A stretch of DNA of 64,000 nucleotides from Ctenosaura bakeri (GCA_948474755.1 CAOLHI010002134.1:124001-188000), one strand, 5' to 3'; positions 24,727 through 35,372 are shown, counted from the first letter of the stretch. Notes: generated by a model from the sequence alone, not told the origin. A program made the numbers and translations.

Positions 24727-26600
24727 TCATAGCGGGTAGGAAGCGATGAGGATCTGAGGAGTCAAAATCAAGACTTGGCTGTGGAAGAAGTGCTCTTTGA
24801 GAAAGCCTGGCGCTGTCTGAAGAATGGTGAGATGAGGAAGCTGGAGGTGAAGATTGATGTGAAAAGGGGTGAAGTGAGGAGGCACGCTGCTAAGTGGAAT
24901 GAGATGCCTGGGACTTGCGTGGCTGGGAAGTTGGGTGAGGGCCCATTGTCTTAGCCATGACTTGGGCTTTAACAGACGATCCATTGCCTCATGAGAGGTG
25001 GAATGGAAAGGGCTTTGCCTGACAAATGGCAGGTCCTGATCCTCTTTCAGCTGTCCTCTGTTAGGCCAGTAGAGCACAACCATGTAAAGTAGGGAAGGGT
25101 GCTGGCCCAGACCATTACCTGAAGTGGAGCTCTCAACAGTATGGTTGGAGGATTGGATCTGCTGATTATTGAAAGTCATCGATTTGTTGTAGAACTGAAG
25201 GGTGTCAGTTGAAACCAAGGGTGTTTTATGATCCCCTGTAGGCTGGCAAGAAAGGGATCGGCATTGCTGTAGCTGGCCGAGCGTCAACATAATGGAAGAC
25301 TGGGTTCCAGACAGAAGGAGGCGGCCCAGAGATGGCAAGGGCAAAAGCATTAGCAATTCTTAGAAGGATGTATGAGAACTGGTTTACATCCCCCAGAGTT
25401 GTATCAGAAGTGGGCTCTCCAAAAGCAAGAGGAGTCGACTCATGGGCAGAGGAGAAGGGTCAAGAGAATCCTTGTCCGTTAATCCATTAAGGAGCGCTGG
25501 TACTGAAGAAGGCAAGGAGAGATGCATTCATGGCTGAGAATGGGAGCAGGAGGGAGATCTAGAACTGTAAGGGGAGCAGTGATGGGCACTGGCTCTCTAC
25601 AAGGGTGCTCACGTCCATACCAAGCAATATAGGAAGCCAAGGAGGAGGATAAATCTTCCCTTGCTGTAGAATAGGCCTGTGGTAGTGCTTGTAGTGATGA
25701 GGCGATCTAGCACGGTCCCTCTGGATTGGGGAGTGGGCTGTGCTGGGGGGGTGGCTTAGTCGGCACCAGGCACCAGCCGTTCCAGATCAGGATGGCGTGC
25801 GGTGCCAGCACTGGGAGGCAAAGAGTGAATAGTCTCTTGGCCTACTGGATTCCCTGGTGGAAGAGGTGGAGGCACCGGAAAGAGCCAACGTTCCTGCTTG
25901 AGAGGGGGAAATGGCGATGAGAGTGGCCATGGCTGAGGCACTGGAGAAAGGCCGATGTTCCTGCTCAAAAGGGAGAAGTGGTAATGAGAGTGGCCATGGC
26001 TGAGGCACTGGAGAAAGGCCGACATTCCTGCTCAAAAGGGGGAAGTGGCGACGAGAGTGGCCGCGGCTGAGTCATTGGCTCCAGCGACAGCTCAGGGGCC
26101 AGAGTCAGCTCAGAGGATACTGAGGTTGGGTCGACGGGGAAGTCTTCTTCTTCTTCTTCTTCAGGTCCAGTGAGGGTTGGTGAGGTGCACTGGAGGAAGC
26201 ACCGAAGCTGAAGAACAATATGGAGATATCAAAGGAGATGTCGGTACCAGGGAAGCTGGTGGGAGAGGCAACAGTTTCGGTACTGATAGCAATTTGGGCT
26301 TGGAAGAGGGGTGTGTTGGATGCCACTTGGTATTTCAGTTGGGGGGCTTGTTCCCAGCAACGAAACTTGGAATGGGAAGCCTGATTCTTCAAAGTTTGAA
26401 CTCCTTGCAAATGGAACAGGCTGAGGCGTTATGTCCTTTTCCAAGGCAAAAGAGACGCTCAGAGCACCTGTCAGAAAGCTAAATTTTGCACCACAAGACT
26501 TGCACAGTTGAAAAGTGCGGAAGAGAGAAGAAAGGAGGGGGAAATTCACCAAAAAAAAATTCACACAGGATAGAGAAAAAAAAGGAACAAAAAGATGAAG
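24727..26600 (-). pseudogene. DIRS copy B gag region
   Basis: The region occupies the place of gag in the intact copy and shows short minus-strand matches such as RLLKPKSWLRQW and LACP-type pieces. It includes three tandem units of about 66-67 bp at 25877-26077 that encode Pro/Ser-rich peptide repeats. The frame is extensively broken. Confidence 0.55.
25877..26077. repeat. Three tandem ~66-bp units in DIRS copy B gag
   Basis: Units contain ttcctgctcaaaaggg and agagtggccatggctgaggc. Successive unit starts are near 25877, 25944 and 26011. The region corresponds in position to the low-complexity RS-rich part of the intact copy. Confidence 0.75.
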
Positions 26601-26639
26601 AAAGCTACTTAGCAGAAGAAGCATTCCTTGCTGCTAACT

Positions 26640-26812
26640 GACTCGTGGATGAAAAGAAACTGAAGAGGAGTCGCTGGCTTGACAGGACTGAGCAGCTCAG
26701 TAATGTCAAGGGGGAGGGGTTCCCGCCAAGCTGCTCAGTTCAGGAACTTTCCAAACTGCTACTGCGCATGTGCAAATATCCCACTGTGTGAGGCACAGAG
26801 ACCACAAGGAAG
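26640..26812. repeat. DIRS copy B terminal repeat, 5' side of element
   Basis: This is the inverted counterpart of 21611-21790. It has gcgcatgtgcaaatatccca and ends gtgaggcacagagaccacaa. Its palindrome is degraded (actgagcagctcagt near 26688). Confidence 0.8.
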
Positions 26813-27540
26813 AATTGGAGGTTCAGAGTTCTCCCATTTTTGGGGAGTTGGAGCAAGAGGGATTATATGAGCTGTCTCAGGAATTGCTTCAACAAAGATT
26901 TGAGGTGCAGGAGGAGACCCTTGTGAACCTGTAGGAAGATATGAAATAGACTTTAGCAGTCAAAGTGGTGGGAAATGATAAAGGATTGTGTCCAGCTTTG
27001 GGAAACAATGGAATGTGATGTCTAAGCAAAATGATGGGATAGTGGTTGTTGAAGACGAGATTATGAAATGTTTTATGAAAATAGGGGTGGGATAAAAACG
27101 ACTATCTTTAGGGAAAAATGATAACATTATAGGTGTAACTAGGTTTTTTTTCCCCTTTTGGAATAGCTGCAAGGATAATGAGTTAAGGATACGATTTTCT
27201 TTAAAGAATAAAGTGGTGAAGATGAAGATATTAGATATGATTTGATAAAGCAGCTTTATTATTCTAAAATTGTCTAAAAAAGAAGAGATATAATAGTCTA
27301 TCCACAGATATAATAATTATCATAATTTTGAATTAACAGAAATGAAAAAAAAGGAAGCTGATATTAAGGTGGTAAGCTTTATAACTTCAACTTGGAGTCT
27401 TTTTTTCTTCTCTTAAACTCACGTGAGAAGTATAAACTGATAAATGAGTTGAACTGATTGTTGCTTTGTAAGTCTAATAGTTACATCTAATCCAACTTTA
27501 GATTATGTGGATTATTAAGAACAGTATTACTAATAGATCT
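26813..27540 (+). mobile_element. L1-like LINE fragment, right half
   Basis: The reading frame entering from 21610 continues for about 40 codons (LEVQSSPIFGELEQEG, YELSQELLQQRFEVQEE) to a stop near 26932. Low-complexity, stop-ridden AT-rich sequence follows. Joining 21610 to 26813 gives an uninterrupted codon, which shows where the DIRS inserted. Confidence 0.4.
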
Positions 27541-27548
27541 TGTTGCTT

Positions 27549-27634
27549 ATTACTATTATTATATATTTTAGGACAATATCAAACATTAGTATACTAATAT
27601 GTAGTCCTAAAATATATAATATAATAATAGTAAT
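27549..27634. repeat. Long AT-rich inverted repeat (hairpin)
   Basis: The left arm ends ttattatatattttaggac (27549-27574) and the right arm starts gtcctaaaatatataat (27604-27634). The arms are nearly perfect complements, with a loop of about 29 nt. A short palindrome at 27667-27708 follows. Confidence 0.75.
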
Positions 27635-27666
27635 ATATAATAATATAAGTAACATGATAGATATTT

Positions 27667-27708
27667 AACTACATATATATTTAATATCAATTAAATATAT
27701 GTGTAGTT
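27667..27708. repeat. Second AT-rich hairpin
   Basis: The left arm aactacatatatattt (27667-27682) pairs with the right arm aaatatatgtgtagtt (27693-27708) with one mismatch and a 10-nt loop. Confidence 0.75.
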
Positions 27709-27759
27709 AAAATACCTATGATGCTATAGGAATAGCAACATGTAGTTATTATGTTATAT

Positions 27760-27969
27760 AAGGTGACATGGCAGCCTCTGGGGTGGGCTCTGCTGGTGCA
27801 GCAGGCTCCATGGCTTTGAAGTCCTCTGGTTCAGACTCAGAGCTTGAGTCCTGGAGTGCCAGGGTCCTGACAGGTGCTGAAATTACAGTGGTAAGGGTAG
27901 TGGTAGCAATAATGGCTGATTGTAGTTGGGGGAACCACAACAGATGCTCTTGGAGGTGGTATGGGACGT
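27760..27969 (+). repeat. GC-rich fragment, LTR-like
   Basis: The block contains ggttcagactcagagcttga, resembling the start of the insert at 39833 (ttcaaactcagagtttgaga). Both may be fragments of one LTR family. It has a 69-codon open frame with no recognisable domain. Confidence 0.3.
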
Positions 27970-29388
27970 CAAATTGATAAAGTAGTTGTAATATATGAGT
28001 GAGATAAAGGCAGAGGCATGTGGGACTGCAACGATCTGCAAACTATATCGGAGATCTGAAGTGGATGCAGTACCCCATACAATCGTAGTAAGACAAAGAA
28101 TATCAAGGAAACTACGCTCATTATCATTATCTCTATCTCTCTAAGAAAGGAGTATGAAAAGAAAGATGTTGGAACGCCATTTCAATAGTACCGATCATGA
28201 TATATATTGAGAACCCTCATGGTACCAATAGTTCCTGTATGAAACATGGGAACTTGCACACAACTGTTCCCAGTGGATGGATCACTGATGGGAGAGCAAC
28301 TGTACCCAGGTGAATGCAGATGGACAATTCCTGGAGTGTTGAGCAGTTGGTGTTGGTTGGGTAGGTAAGTTTGGTATAACCTGTTGAATGTCTTGCAAGT
28401 GATAAAGCAGGAAGATGTGAAGTTATCAATAGTGGTAATTCAGTTGCTCTATGGGTTGTGGATGGTACCAAACTCAGTACCACCAGACTGTTGATGCTTG
28501 GTACTGGCACTTCGGCAGGGACCATGGGAGCAAGGTTCCTTTGAGTAACTGTAGATTAGGACTGAGAAAAGTCCTTGTATTTTTCCTTGGATCTCGACTT
28601 TTTCATTGGATTGAAAGAGGTGGAAGGTGAAGTAGAGCACTTAAAGTTGGAATAAAAACTGAGAGGGAGCCAATACTTTCTAATGCCAAAGAGGTGGCAG
28701 CTAGTTGAACTCAAGCAGATAATACTGTTGAGATTGATGGAAACATCCTGAGGTCACATTAGTGCTGTGGGATGACCTGGTACTGCATTCATGCCCAACA
28801 GAAGATATTTTCTTTGGCTTAGTCTTCTGGGTGAACTCTTTAGAAGTGGATTTCACCACCGTGGTAGAGGAGGAGTAAAGGTCAGTCTGAAGCAGTGTGG
28901 TCCATGACTGGAGTACTTGAGCAGTAAGCCCCCTGCAAATAAAGCACTGTTGTACAATATGGCTCTCCCACAGGCCCTTGGAATGGTTGTCAGATGAAGC
29001 TACTTTCTATCCACAAGAATTGACAAGAGGTATAGAGACCACAGAAGGAGAGGTGGATGGGTGGCAAAAATCCTGAAGTTAAAAAGAAAAATACTTTTTC
29101 TCTGACACAATGTGACTAAAGAAAGAAGAAAACAGAAGCAACAGGAAGGAAATTCAGGAAATGCATTTAGAAGAAAACTACAAAAAAGGACAGTGAGGAG
29201 GAAACCACTTAGCAGAGAACAGATCAAACAGCGTACCTCTGATGAAGAGAAAACTTTGTAACTTTGGTGGGCTGGAGCATGTACGATGTAAGGAGGGAGT
29301 AGCCAAATGCTATTCAGCTCTAGAACATTCTGAACAGGGTCTCTGTGCAGGGAAACCCACTCATGTGAAGCACAGAGACCACAATGAA
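27970..29388 (-). mobile_element. DIRS fragment, gag and 5' terminal repeat only (copy C)
   Basis: The segment 29220-29388 is a diverged copy of the 5' (right-hand) DIRS terminus, with ccaaatgctattcagctcta and gaagcacagagaccacaatg, and it ends gaagaagaac. Upstream in the window, decayed minus-strand gag-like sequence matches the gag region of the next copy. The rest of the element is missing. It directly abuts copy D with no spacer. Confidence 0.6.
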
Positions 29389-29590
29389 GAAGAACAGGTT
29401 GCTTACCTGTAATTGTGGTTCTTCGAGTGGTCATCTGTGCCCTCACACACTGGGATTTTTGCACATGTGTGGTAGCGTTCAGAAGATTCTAGAGCTAAGC
29501 AGCTTGGCGGGAACCCCTCCCCCACGCCTCTACTGAGCATGCTCAGCCTGCCAAGCCAACAGTCTCTCCTCAGTTCTAGAGTCCGCCAGT
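29389..29590. repeat. DIRS copy D terminal repeat, 3' side
   Basis: It begins aagaacaggttgcttacctg, with gcttggcgggaacccctccc and ACTGAGCATGCTCAG at 29532-29546. It is the inverted copy of 35190-35372. Confidence 0.85.
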
Positions 29591-29629
29591 GCAGGACCTG
29601 AAAGAGGGAACGGCTGGGTGTGTGTGTGT

Positions 29630-29705
29630 GAGGGCACAGATGACCACTAGAAGAACCACAGTTACAGGTAAACAACCTGTTCTTCTGTGCCTCACACACT
29701 GGGAG
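29630..29705. repeat. DIRS copy D internal complementary region, with a central deletion
   Basis: It carries agggcacagatgaccactag and gttacaggtaaacaacctgt (complement of the left terminus), then ctgtgcctcacacactggga (complement of the right terminus). Compared with copies B and E, the central cttcttcgtggtct-like segment is missing, so the two halves are fused. Confidence 0.8.
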
Positions 29706-29789
29706 ATTTTGTAGCTTACCAGTTGGACGGTGGGTCAGGTCCTAGAGAATGGAAGACAACACCGCACGTCCAAAACAGGCATCTCTCTG

Positions 29790-30855
29790 GGACTGGCAGT
29801 CCAGTCTGTAGTGGCGCACGAAGGTCAAGGGTTGAGACCAGGTCGCCACACGGCACAGTTCCTGCAGATCCACTCATCGAAGGAGAGCTGCTGAGGAAGC
29901 CACAGCTCTGGTGGAATGAGCACGCAGCAAAGCTGGCAGAGGCTGCTTAGCCAGTTCATACGCCAACAGAATGGTCTGGGCCACCCATTTGGAGAACCTC
30001 TGGGTGGATACCCTGTGGTCTTTTCGACACCCACCGTAGCACACAAAGAGGCGTAGTTGGGTCCGGATAAAAAATAGGTAGGATAACGTCCTGGCTGAGT
30101 AGTGGAAGTGGGACACTACTTTAGGCAAGAAGGAGATGTCTGGCCGAAGGACTACTTTGTCTCTATGGAAGATGAGAAAGGGCTCATCCGACCGAAGCGC
30201 CGTCAGCTCATTTGCCTGCCTGGCTGAGGTGACAGCCACGAGGAAGGCAGTCTTCATGGTGAGGAGCCTATCATCAGCAGTCGCCATGGGCTCGAAGGGC
30301 AGTTGTGTCAACTGGGATAGTACCAAGGACAGTGACCAAGGCGGTAGCAGAGGTGACACCGGTGGATAAAGGTGCTGCAAGCCCTTCCTAAACTGTTTGA
30401 GGGTAGCGTCCCTGGGGAGCTGGGGAGGATCCATGTGGCTGGTGGGCCACAATAGCAGCGAGGTGGACTTTCAACGAAAAGAAGGTGAGCCCTTGTTGCC
30501 GAAGGTGGAACAAAAAATGCAACACAGTGGGTAGAGCGACAGGCAATACCAGCTCGCGACGGGCTTCTGCAAAGACGATGAACCGTTCCCACTTATAACG
30601 GTAGTTACGGCGCATTGACTCCTTCCTGGCTGCGGTGAGGACATCCTGGATGGTTGGATCCTCTAAGGCGTTCTTCTCCACGCATGGAGAGCCAGGAGGG
30701 GCAGGTCCGGGTGGAGAATGAGATCGTTGCAGTGCGAGAGGAGATTTGATGATACCGGGAACCTGAGGAGTCGACCACGAGCAGCCTCGAACAGGGGACC
30801 GAACCAGTGCTGCCTCGGCCAATATGGGGCCATGAGGACGACATCGGACTGGCAA
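29790..30855 (-). pseudogene. DIRS copy D tyrosine recombinase
   Basis: The N-terminal half (30388-30855) has SMRRNYRYKWERFIVFAE and PTVLHFLFHLRQQGLTF. The catalytic half (29874-30452) has VAVTSARQANELTALRSD with the first catalytic Arg, and RAHSTRAVASSAALL with the HxxR pair. After a stop, CRVATWSQPLTFVRHYRLD (about 29800-29860) holds the expected nucleophile Tyr. All of R, H, R and Y can therefore be seen, split over three frames. The enzyme would insert the circular DNA without target duplication. Confidence 0.88.
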
Positions 30856-31348
30856 CCACTCGTCCCAGGAGAGGAAACGGTGGGAACACGTAGAGGAGCC
30901 TGTCGGTCCACTTGAACTGGAAAGCGTCGCCGACAGAGCCCCAGCCCAGGCTGGCTCTCGAGTAGTATCGGGGACACTTCCTGTTCAGGCTGCTGGCGAA
31001 GAGATCGATCATCGGTTCACCCCACTGGTCTCGTATCATCTGGAATGCTGCATCAGAGAGGAACCACTCATGATAGCATGAGGTGTCCCTGCTGAGGGTG
31101 TCTGCTGTGGTGTTCTCCTGGCCCGCTAGATGCACCATGACCAGGTGGACTCGGAGCAGTACGCACCAGTTCCAGAGCTGAAGAGCTATAGTTAGGAGGG
31201 TGGTTGATTGGGTCCCTTCCTGTCTGTTGACATAACAAATGGCCGTTGTGTTGTTAGACAAGATTCGTACTGTGCGGCTGAAGACCAAGTTGTGGAACAC
31301 TCTCAGAGCTTTCCAGATGGCGAGGAGCTCGAGGGCGTTGATGTGCAA
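30605..31348 (-). pseudogene. DIRS copy D RNase H and connection
   Basis: HINALELLAIWKALRVF contains the RNase H catalytic Glu. ILSNNTTAICYVNRQEG is the motif that in active DIRS reads with an Asp before NTTA, and here that residue is Asn. HLAGQENTTADTLSRD supplies the last Asp. Then WGEPMIDLFASSLNRKCPRYYS marks the usual DIRS post-RNase H segment. The frame continues to 30605 with loss of match after SVGDAFQFKW, so a shift lies near 30920. Confidence 0.85.
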
Positions 31349-31419
31349 GTGGGTCTCCTCGTTGATCCAGCGCCCTCGTATTCTGAGGTCATCGCAGTGT
31401 GCTCCCCATCCGAAGAGGG

Positions 31420-32446
31420 AGGCGTCCGTCGTTACTGTGATCCAAGGAGTTGGTTCTCAGAACGGCATCCCTGACATCAGATGATGGTAGGATAGCCACC
31501 AGAGAAGGGAGAGACACACCTGTCGAGGAATCCGCAGGAGACACCTCTGGTCGTCCAGGAGTGGATCAAAGGTCCTTACAAACCAGTACTGGAGTGGGCG
31601 GGCACTGAGACGAGAGAGATATGTGACTGACGTGGTCGCCTGTACCTGAGAAGCTGCTGGATCCTTCTCACCAATATCACCAGGGCATTGAGAGCAGCTG
31701 ATGTGGCATGACGGACAGTGTGTGCCTATTCCATAGGCAGATATGCCCTTGCAGATACCGAATCCAAGGTTGCTCCAATGAAGTCGAGGACCCTCAGTGG
31801 CTCGAGGTGTGACTTCTTCGGGTTGACTTGGAGGCCAAGGCAGGATGGAAGATAAAGAGTACAATGAATGTTCCTGTATAGCTTTTGCCTGCAGGACGCC
31901 ACCAACAACCAGTCGTCCAAATAAGGGTATATCATAACGCCCTTTATCTGCAGGTACAACACCACAGGGGCCATGCAGTTGGTGGGCGTGGTGGCGGGTA
32001 TGAACGGTAGTACCCTGTACTGGTAGCAGGTACCGTTGACCGCGAACCGCAGGTATCGTCTGCACTGCGGGAGAATGGCAATGGCAATGTGAAAATAGGC
32101 ATCTCGTAGATAGATAGAGGTGAACCAGTCCCATCGTCGAAGGAAGGGCAGGATGAAAGACAGAGTGACCATCTTGAACCTCTTGGGGTGGATGTAAGAG
32201 TTTACCCCTCTGAGGTCCAGGATTGGCCGCAGGGTACTGTCCGATTTCGGTACTGTGAAGTACCGGGAGAAGAAGCTGGTGGTACTGGCTGAGGACGGTA
32301 GTTCTTCGATAGCCCCTTTGTGCAGTAGGGACTGGATCTCCTCTAGCAGAGCCGAGCTGGCCGGGATGGAGTACTAGACGCCTCGCAGTGGTATATCTTG
32401 AAATTCGATGGAAAGAGCCCAAGAGTCCGTGGTGATGTGACGTCAT
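31420..32446 (-). pseudogene. DIRS copy D reverse transcriptase
   Basis: A minus-strand frame (31726-32172) has MVTLSFILPFLRRWDWF, RDAYFHIAI, YLRFAVNG and the catalytic GVMIYPYLDDWLLV, then NPKKSHLEPLRVLDFIGAT. Motif C YLDD is intact. Motif A reads SIYLRDAYFHI, whereas copy E retains SVDLWD at the same place, so the metal-binding Asp seems to be replaced by Tyr here. An overlapping 329-codon frame (31457-32446) in another phase is mostly its shadow but holds the upstream portion. Confidence 0.85.
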
Positions 32447-32479
32447 TCAGCGAAGTGTCAGGCCAAACTTGGGTGATCT

Positions 32480-34900
32480 ACGAACGCTGCAGGCAGACTG
32501 AAGAGAGGCTGTGGTGGCGACCAGTGAAGGCAGTCAAAACCAGGACTTCATCCTGGATGTAGACTTCTTCAAAGAAGACCTGCATCCCTGAAGAGGTCTC
32601 CACACCGATGACAAAGTCGACGGCCGCAACAGCACCGAGTGTGGCGAGCGAGGCAGGTATATGGATGCCGAGGATCGGCACCATGACGAGCGGGAGCCAA
32701 AGCTGAGACGAGGTTGAGTCGGCTGATGGATCCCCATCTTCTTCACGGTTAAACAGGCCTTAACCAGGTGATCCATAGCCTCGTCAGCAGTGGCGTGAAA
32801 CAGCCCCTGGCCGTCAAAGGGAAGATCCTCAATTTGCTTGTGGCTGTCTTCCTGTAAGCCCACCGACCTAAGCCACACAAAGCGCCGGAGGGCCATGGAG
32901 CCTAGATGACGAGATCTGTTGGTTGGCGAGTGCTACTGATTCATTAAAGAATTGCATAGCACTTGCCCGGTGATCTTCAGGGAGGTGTGCCAAGACCGGA
33001 TAGAACCTGTCGAGGAGGTTCCTCTGGTAGGTGGCGAGGCAGGCTTGCGTATTGGATACTCTGGCAATGAGTGATGAGGCGGAGTAGAACCGCCTGCCAA
33101 AGGTGTCCAAATGGTGGCCCTCTCGGTCCGGCGGGGTGGTGTGCAGTTTCCTACCACCCTTAGTCTGAGAGGACTCCACGACTATGGAGTTCGGCACCGG
33201 ATAGTTAAACAGATATTCGACATCCTTCCATTGCATCTGGCAGAGGTGTTCCAAGCGATGCAGGATGGGCTGTGCTGACGCAAGGATGTTTCATGACCTC
33301 TTGCTATGCTGGTAAAAACGGCAACAGTGCTGTAGATGGTGGGCGGGTGTCAACGTATGAGAACACCGGGTCCTGGACAGATGGAGCTGGCTCTGACACC
33401 TCCAGTCCAAGTGCAGTCGCCATCTGGAGGAGGATGTCAGAGAACTGCTTAATATCTTCCGGTGCCAAATCCAGTGCCGGGTCCCTGAAGGCCAAGGGTG
33501 GAGACTCTTGAGAACCCAGTGTCAACTCTCCAGACTCCGATTCCGTGTCATAAGACTGAGAAAATCTGGATGGAGACCTCCCCGCCAACGGCTTCTGAGG
33601 TGACAATGACATAGTCACTGTTGGCGCGGTGACCGTCGTCGGCACCGTGGCAGGTGGAACAGCTGGAGGTGGTACCAGTGGAGCAGCTGGAAGTTGGGAT
33701 ACCGCAGTCTCAACAATCGGCAGCACCGCAGGTGTTGAATTGCCTGGGTGGAGGTCACAGCAGGAGTTGAGGTCTTCGCCGGGAGGGCCTCTGAAACTGG
33801 ACGGGAGATGGTCGCAGTAACCCTCGGAGGTGGTGACACAGCCTGGTAACACGGCGAGCGTTCCCGGGACCTCCCATAGTACGGGGACCTCGAGGGTGAG
33901 CGTGAAGGTGAATGTCGATATCTCGGATGGTACTGGCCACGAGATGGAGATCGCGACCGGCGATATGGCGACCAATGCCTCATGTCCGGGTGGTACCTGT
34001 CCCTATATGCCGGAGAACAGGAATGATACAAGCCAGGTTGCTCCTGCCAGAGATGTTCCCGGCTGTATCTCGCAATGTGCAAGGCTGACGAGTAGGGCGA
34101 GTCTACAGGGGGCCGAGACAAGGCCCATTCTTGATAGTCTTCCCGCTGCTGCAGGGATCGATGTCTCTCCCGACATTCTGGGGAGAGAGACTCGTTTCTC
34201 CTCGGAATGGCCCGATGACAGGACGAGACCCTAGGTGAAGCCAGAATAACCTCCGGGTGGTCCATCCCCTCTGGGCAGAGATACCGTGGCGGTAAGCACA
34301 GGCAGACCTGAAGGCGCAGCCGAGCCAGTGGCCTGGTCCTCGTCAGAGAGCTTGAGGATCTCTGGTGGTTCAATCTCCTCCCCAACCTCCTTGGGTTGTT
34401 GGGTTGGGGGAGGTGTTGGCGGAGAGGTCCTCTTAGGGGCGAACCCCGATTTTCCTTCCTCTTCTTCTCTCTCTCCTTCGAAACCTTGTGAGAAGGCCAC
34501 TTGCGTTGGGCAGCTGTAAGTGGCCTGGAGGACTTGGCTACCTGCGAGCCCGCAGGAGCCTCTTTGGAAGTTGTTGCGCCCAACGAGATCTTCGGTATAT
34601 GAGGCAAGGCCAATATTGGAGGCTGAGAAGACAGTACCGAGCCCAGTACCATCATTGTCGTCGGTACGGCAGCCGCCGATACCAACGAGGGCGTGGTAGC
34701 AGGTCAAGTTGATGGAGATGACGATTTTTCGGCTGCTTGATCCCTTGCCCGTATAGACTCCTCCCAACAATGGGATTTTAGGCAGGATGATCAGTTCTGC
34801 AGAGTCTGGGTGGTGAGGTCCCGACAAATGGGACAGGCCTTCACGTTGTGGGTCTCCCCAAGACAAAAGAGACACTAACTGTGTCCGTCAGACAGAGCGA
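32480..34900 (-). pseudogene. DIRS copy D gag region, with RS-rich segment
   Basis: Several overlapping minus-strand frames make up gag. A 356-codon frame (33615-34685) has a Lys/Arg-rich part (KEREKKRKENRG) and then an RS domain (about 33840-34160) with RRSRSPSRGQ, RHSPSRSPSRSPYYGRSRER. A second frame (33304-33975) carries SYVDTRPPSTALLPFL. A third (32868-33254) carries QCMQWKDVEYLFNYP-like text, VVESSQTKGG and AMQFFNESVALANQQI. Frame switches near 33900 and 33280 break the protein. Gag proteins coat the RNA. Function of the RS domain is unknown. Confidence 0.75.
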
Positions 34901-35189
34901 CCTTGCGACCACAGGTTGTACACGCCTTGAAAAGCGCAGATATAGAAAGTCGAAGGAGAGGGAAAGAAGTTCAAGAGGGGGAGACTCACAGAAGCAGCGG
35001 AGAAGGTCGAAGATTGAAGTCGAAGAAGAAGATCGAAGAAAGGTCAAAAGGAGGGGTTCGAAGAAGTCCGAAAGTCCAAAAAACCAAGTCCAAAGTCCGA
35101 CAACCAGAAGCCAAAGCCAAAAACCGAAATCCAAGTCAAAATACCAAGAAAAAACGATCCGAATCAAGCCAAAACAACGCTGTCAAGCA

Positions 35190-35372
35190 AGAACCTTCCG
35201 TTCGCTAAGGCAGACGAAAAAGAACTGAGGAGAGACCGTTGGCTTGGCAGGCTGAGCATGCTCAGTACAGGCGTGGGGGAGGGGTTCCTGCCAAGCTGCT
35301 TAGCTCTAGAATCTTCTAAACGCTACCGCGCATGTGCGAAAATCCCAGTGTGTGAGGCACAGAGACCATGAA
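35190..35372. repeat. DIRS copy D terminal repeat, 5' side
   Basis: It contains CTGAGCATGCTCAGT (35252-35266), gggggaggggttcctgccaa and cgcgcatgtgcgaaaatccc, and ends ggcacagagaccatgaagaa. It is likely the element's promoter side, judged only by position upstream of gag. Confidence 0.85.

Larger units (their letters stand above)
21611..26812 (-). mobile_element. DIRS retrotransposon, degenerate but with both termini (copy B)
   Basis: The element has inverted terminal repeats of roughly 150-200 nt (21611-21790 and 26640-26812) and an internal complementary region at 21852-21942, the diagnostic layout of DIRS elements. The coding strand is minus: gag at high coordinates, then RT/RNase H, then recombinase. 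All frames are broken. It inserted in an L1-like ORF with no target duplication, as expected for a tyrosine-recombinase element. Confidence 0.85.
29389..35372 (-). mobile_element. DIRS retrotransposon, best-preserved copy (copy D), about 6.0 kb
   Basis: It has inverted terminal repeats at 29389-29590 and 35190-35372, an internal complementary region at 29630-29705, and all expected domains in order on the minus strand: gag, RT, RNase H, tyrosine recombinase. Frames are interrupted by several shifts, so it is defective, but every domain is recognisable. No target duplication is evident. The right flank continues with ccttgtatttttcttcccta and then a SINE. Confidence 0.92.

Noticed and set aside
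34848..35228. Lys/Arg/Ser-rich 126-codon plus-strand open frame
   Set aside because: It is antisense to DIRS copy D 5' sequence, and its basic composition comes from the purine-rich strand. It is not a gene.
29389..35372. A functional, intact DIRS source element
   Set aside because: Gag, RNase H and recombinase frames are interrupted and two catalytic residues appear changed. The structure is complete but the coding is not.
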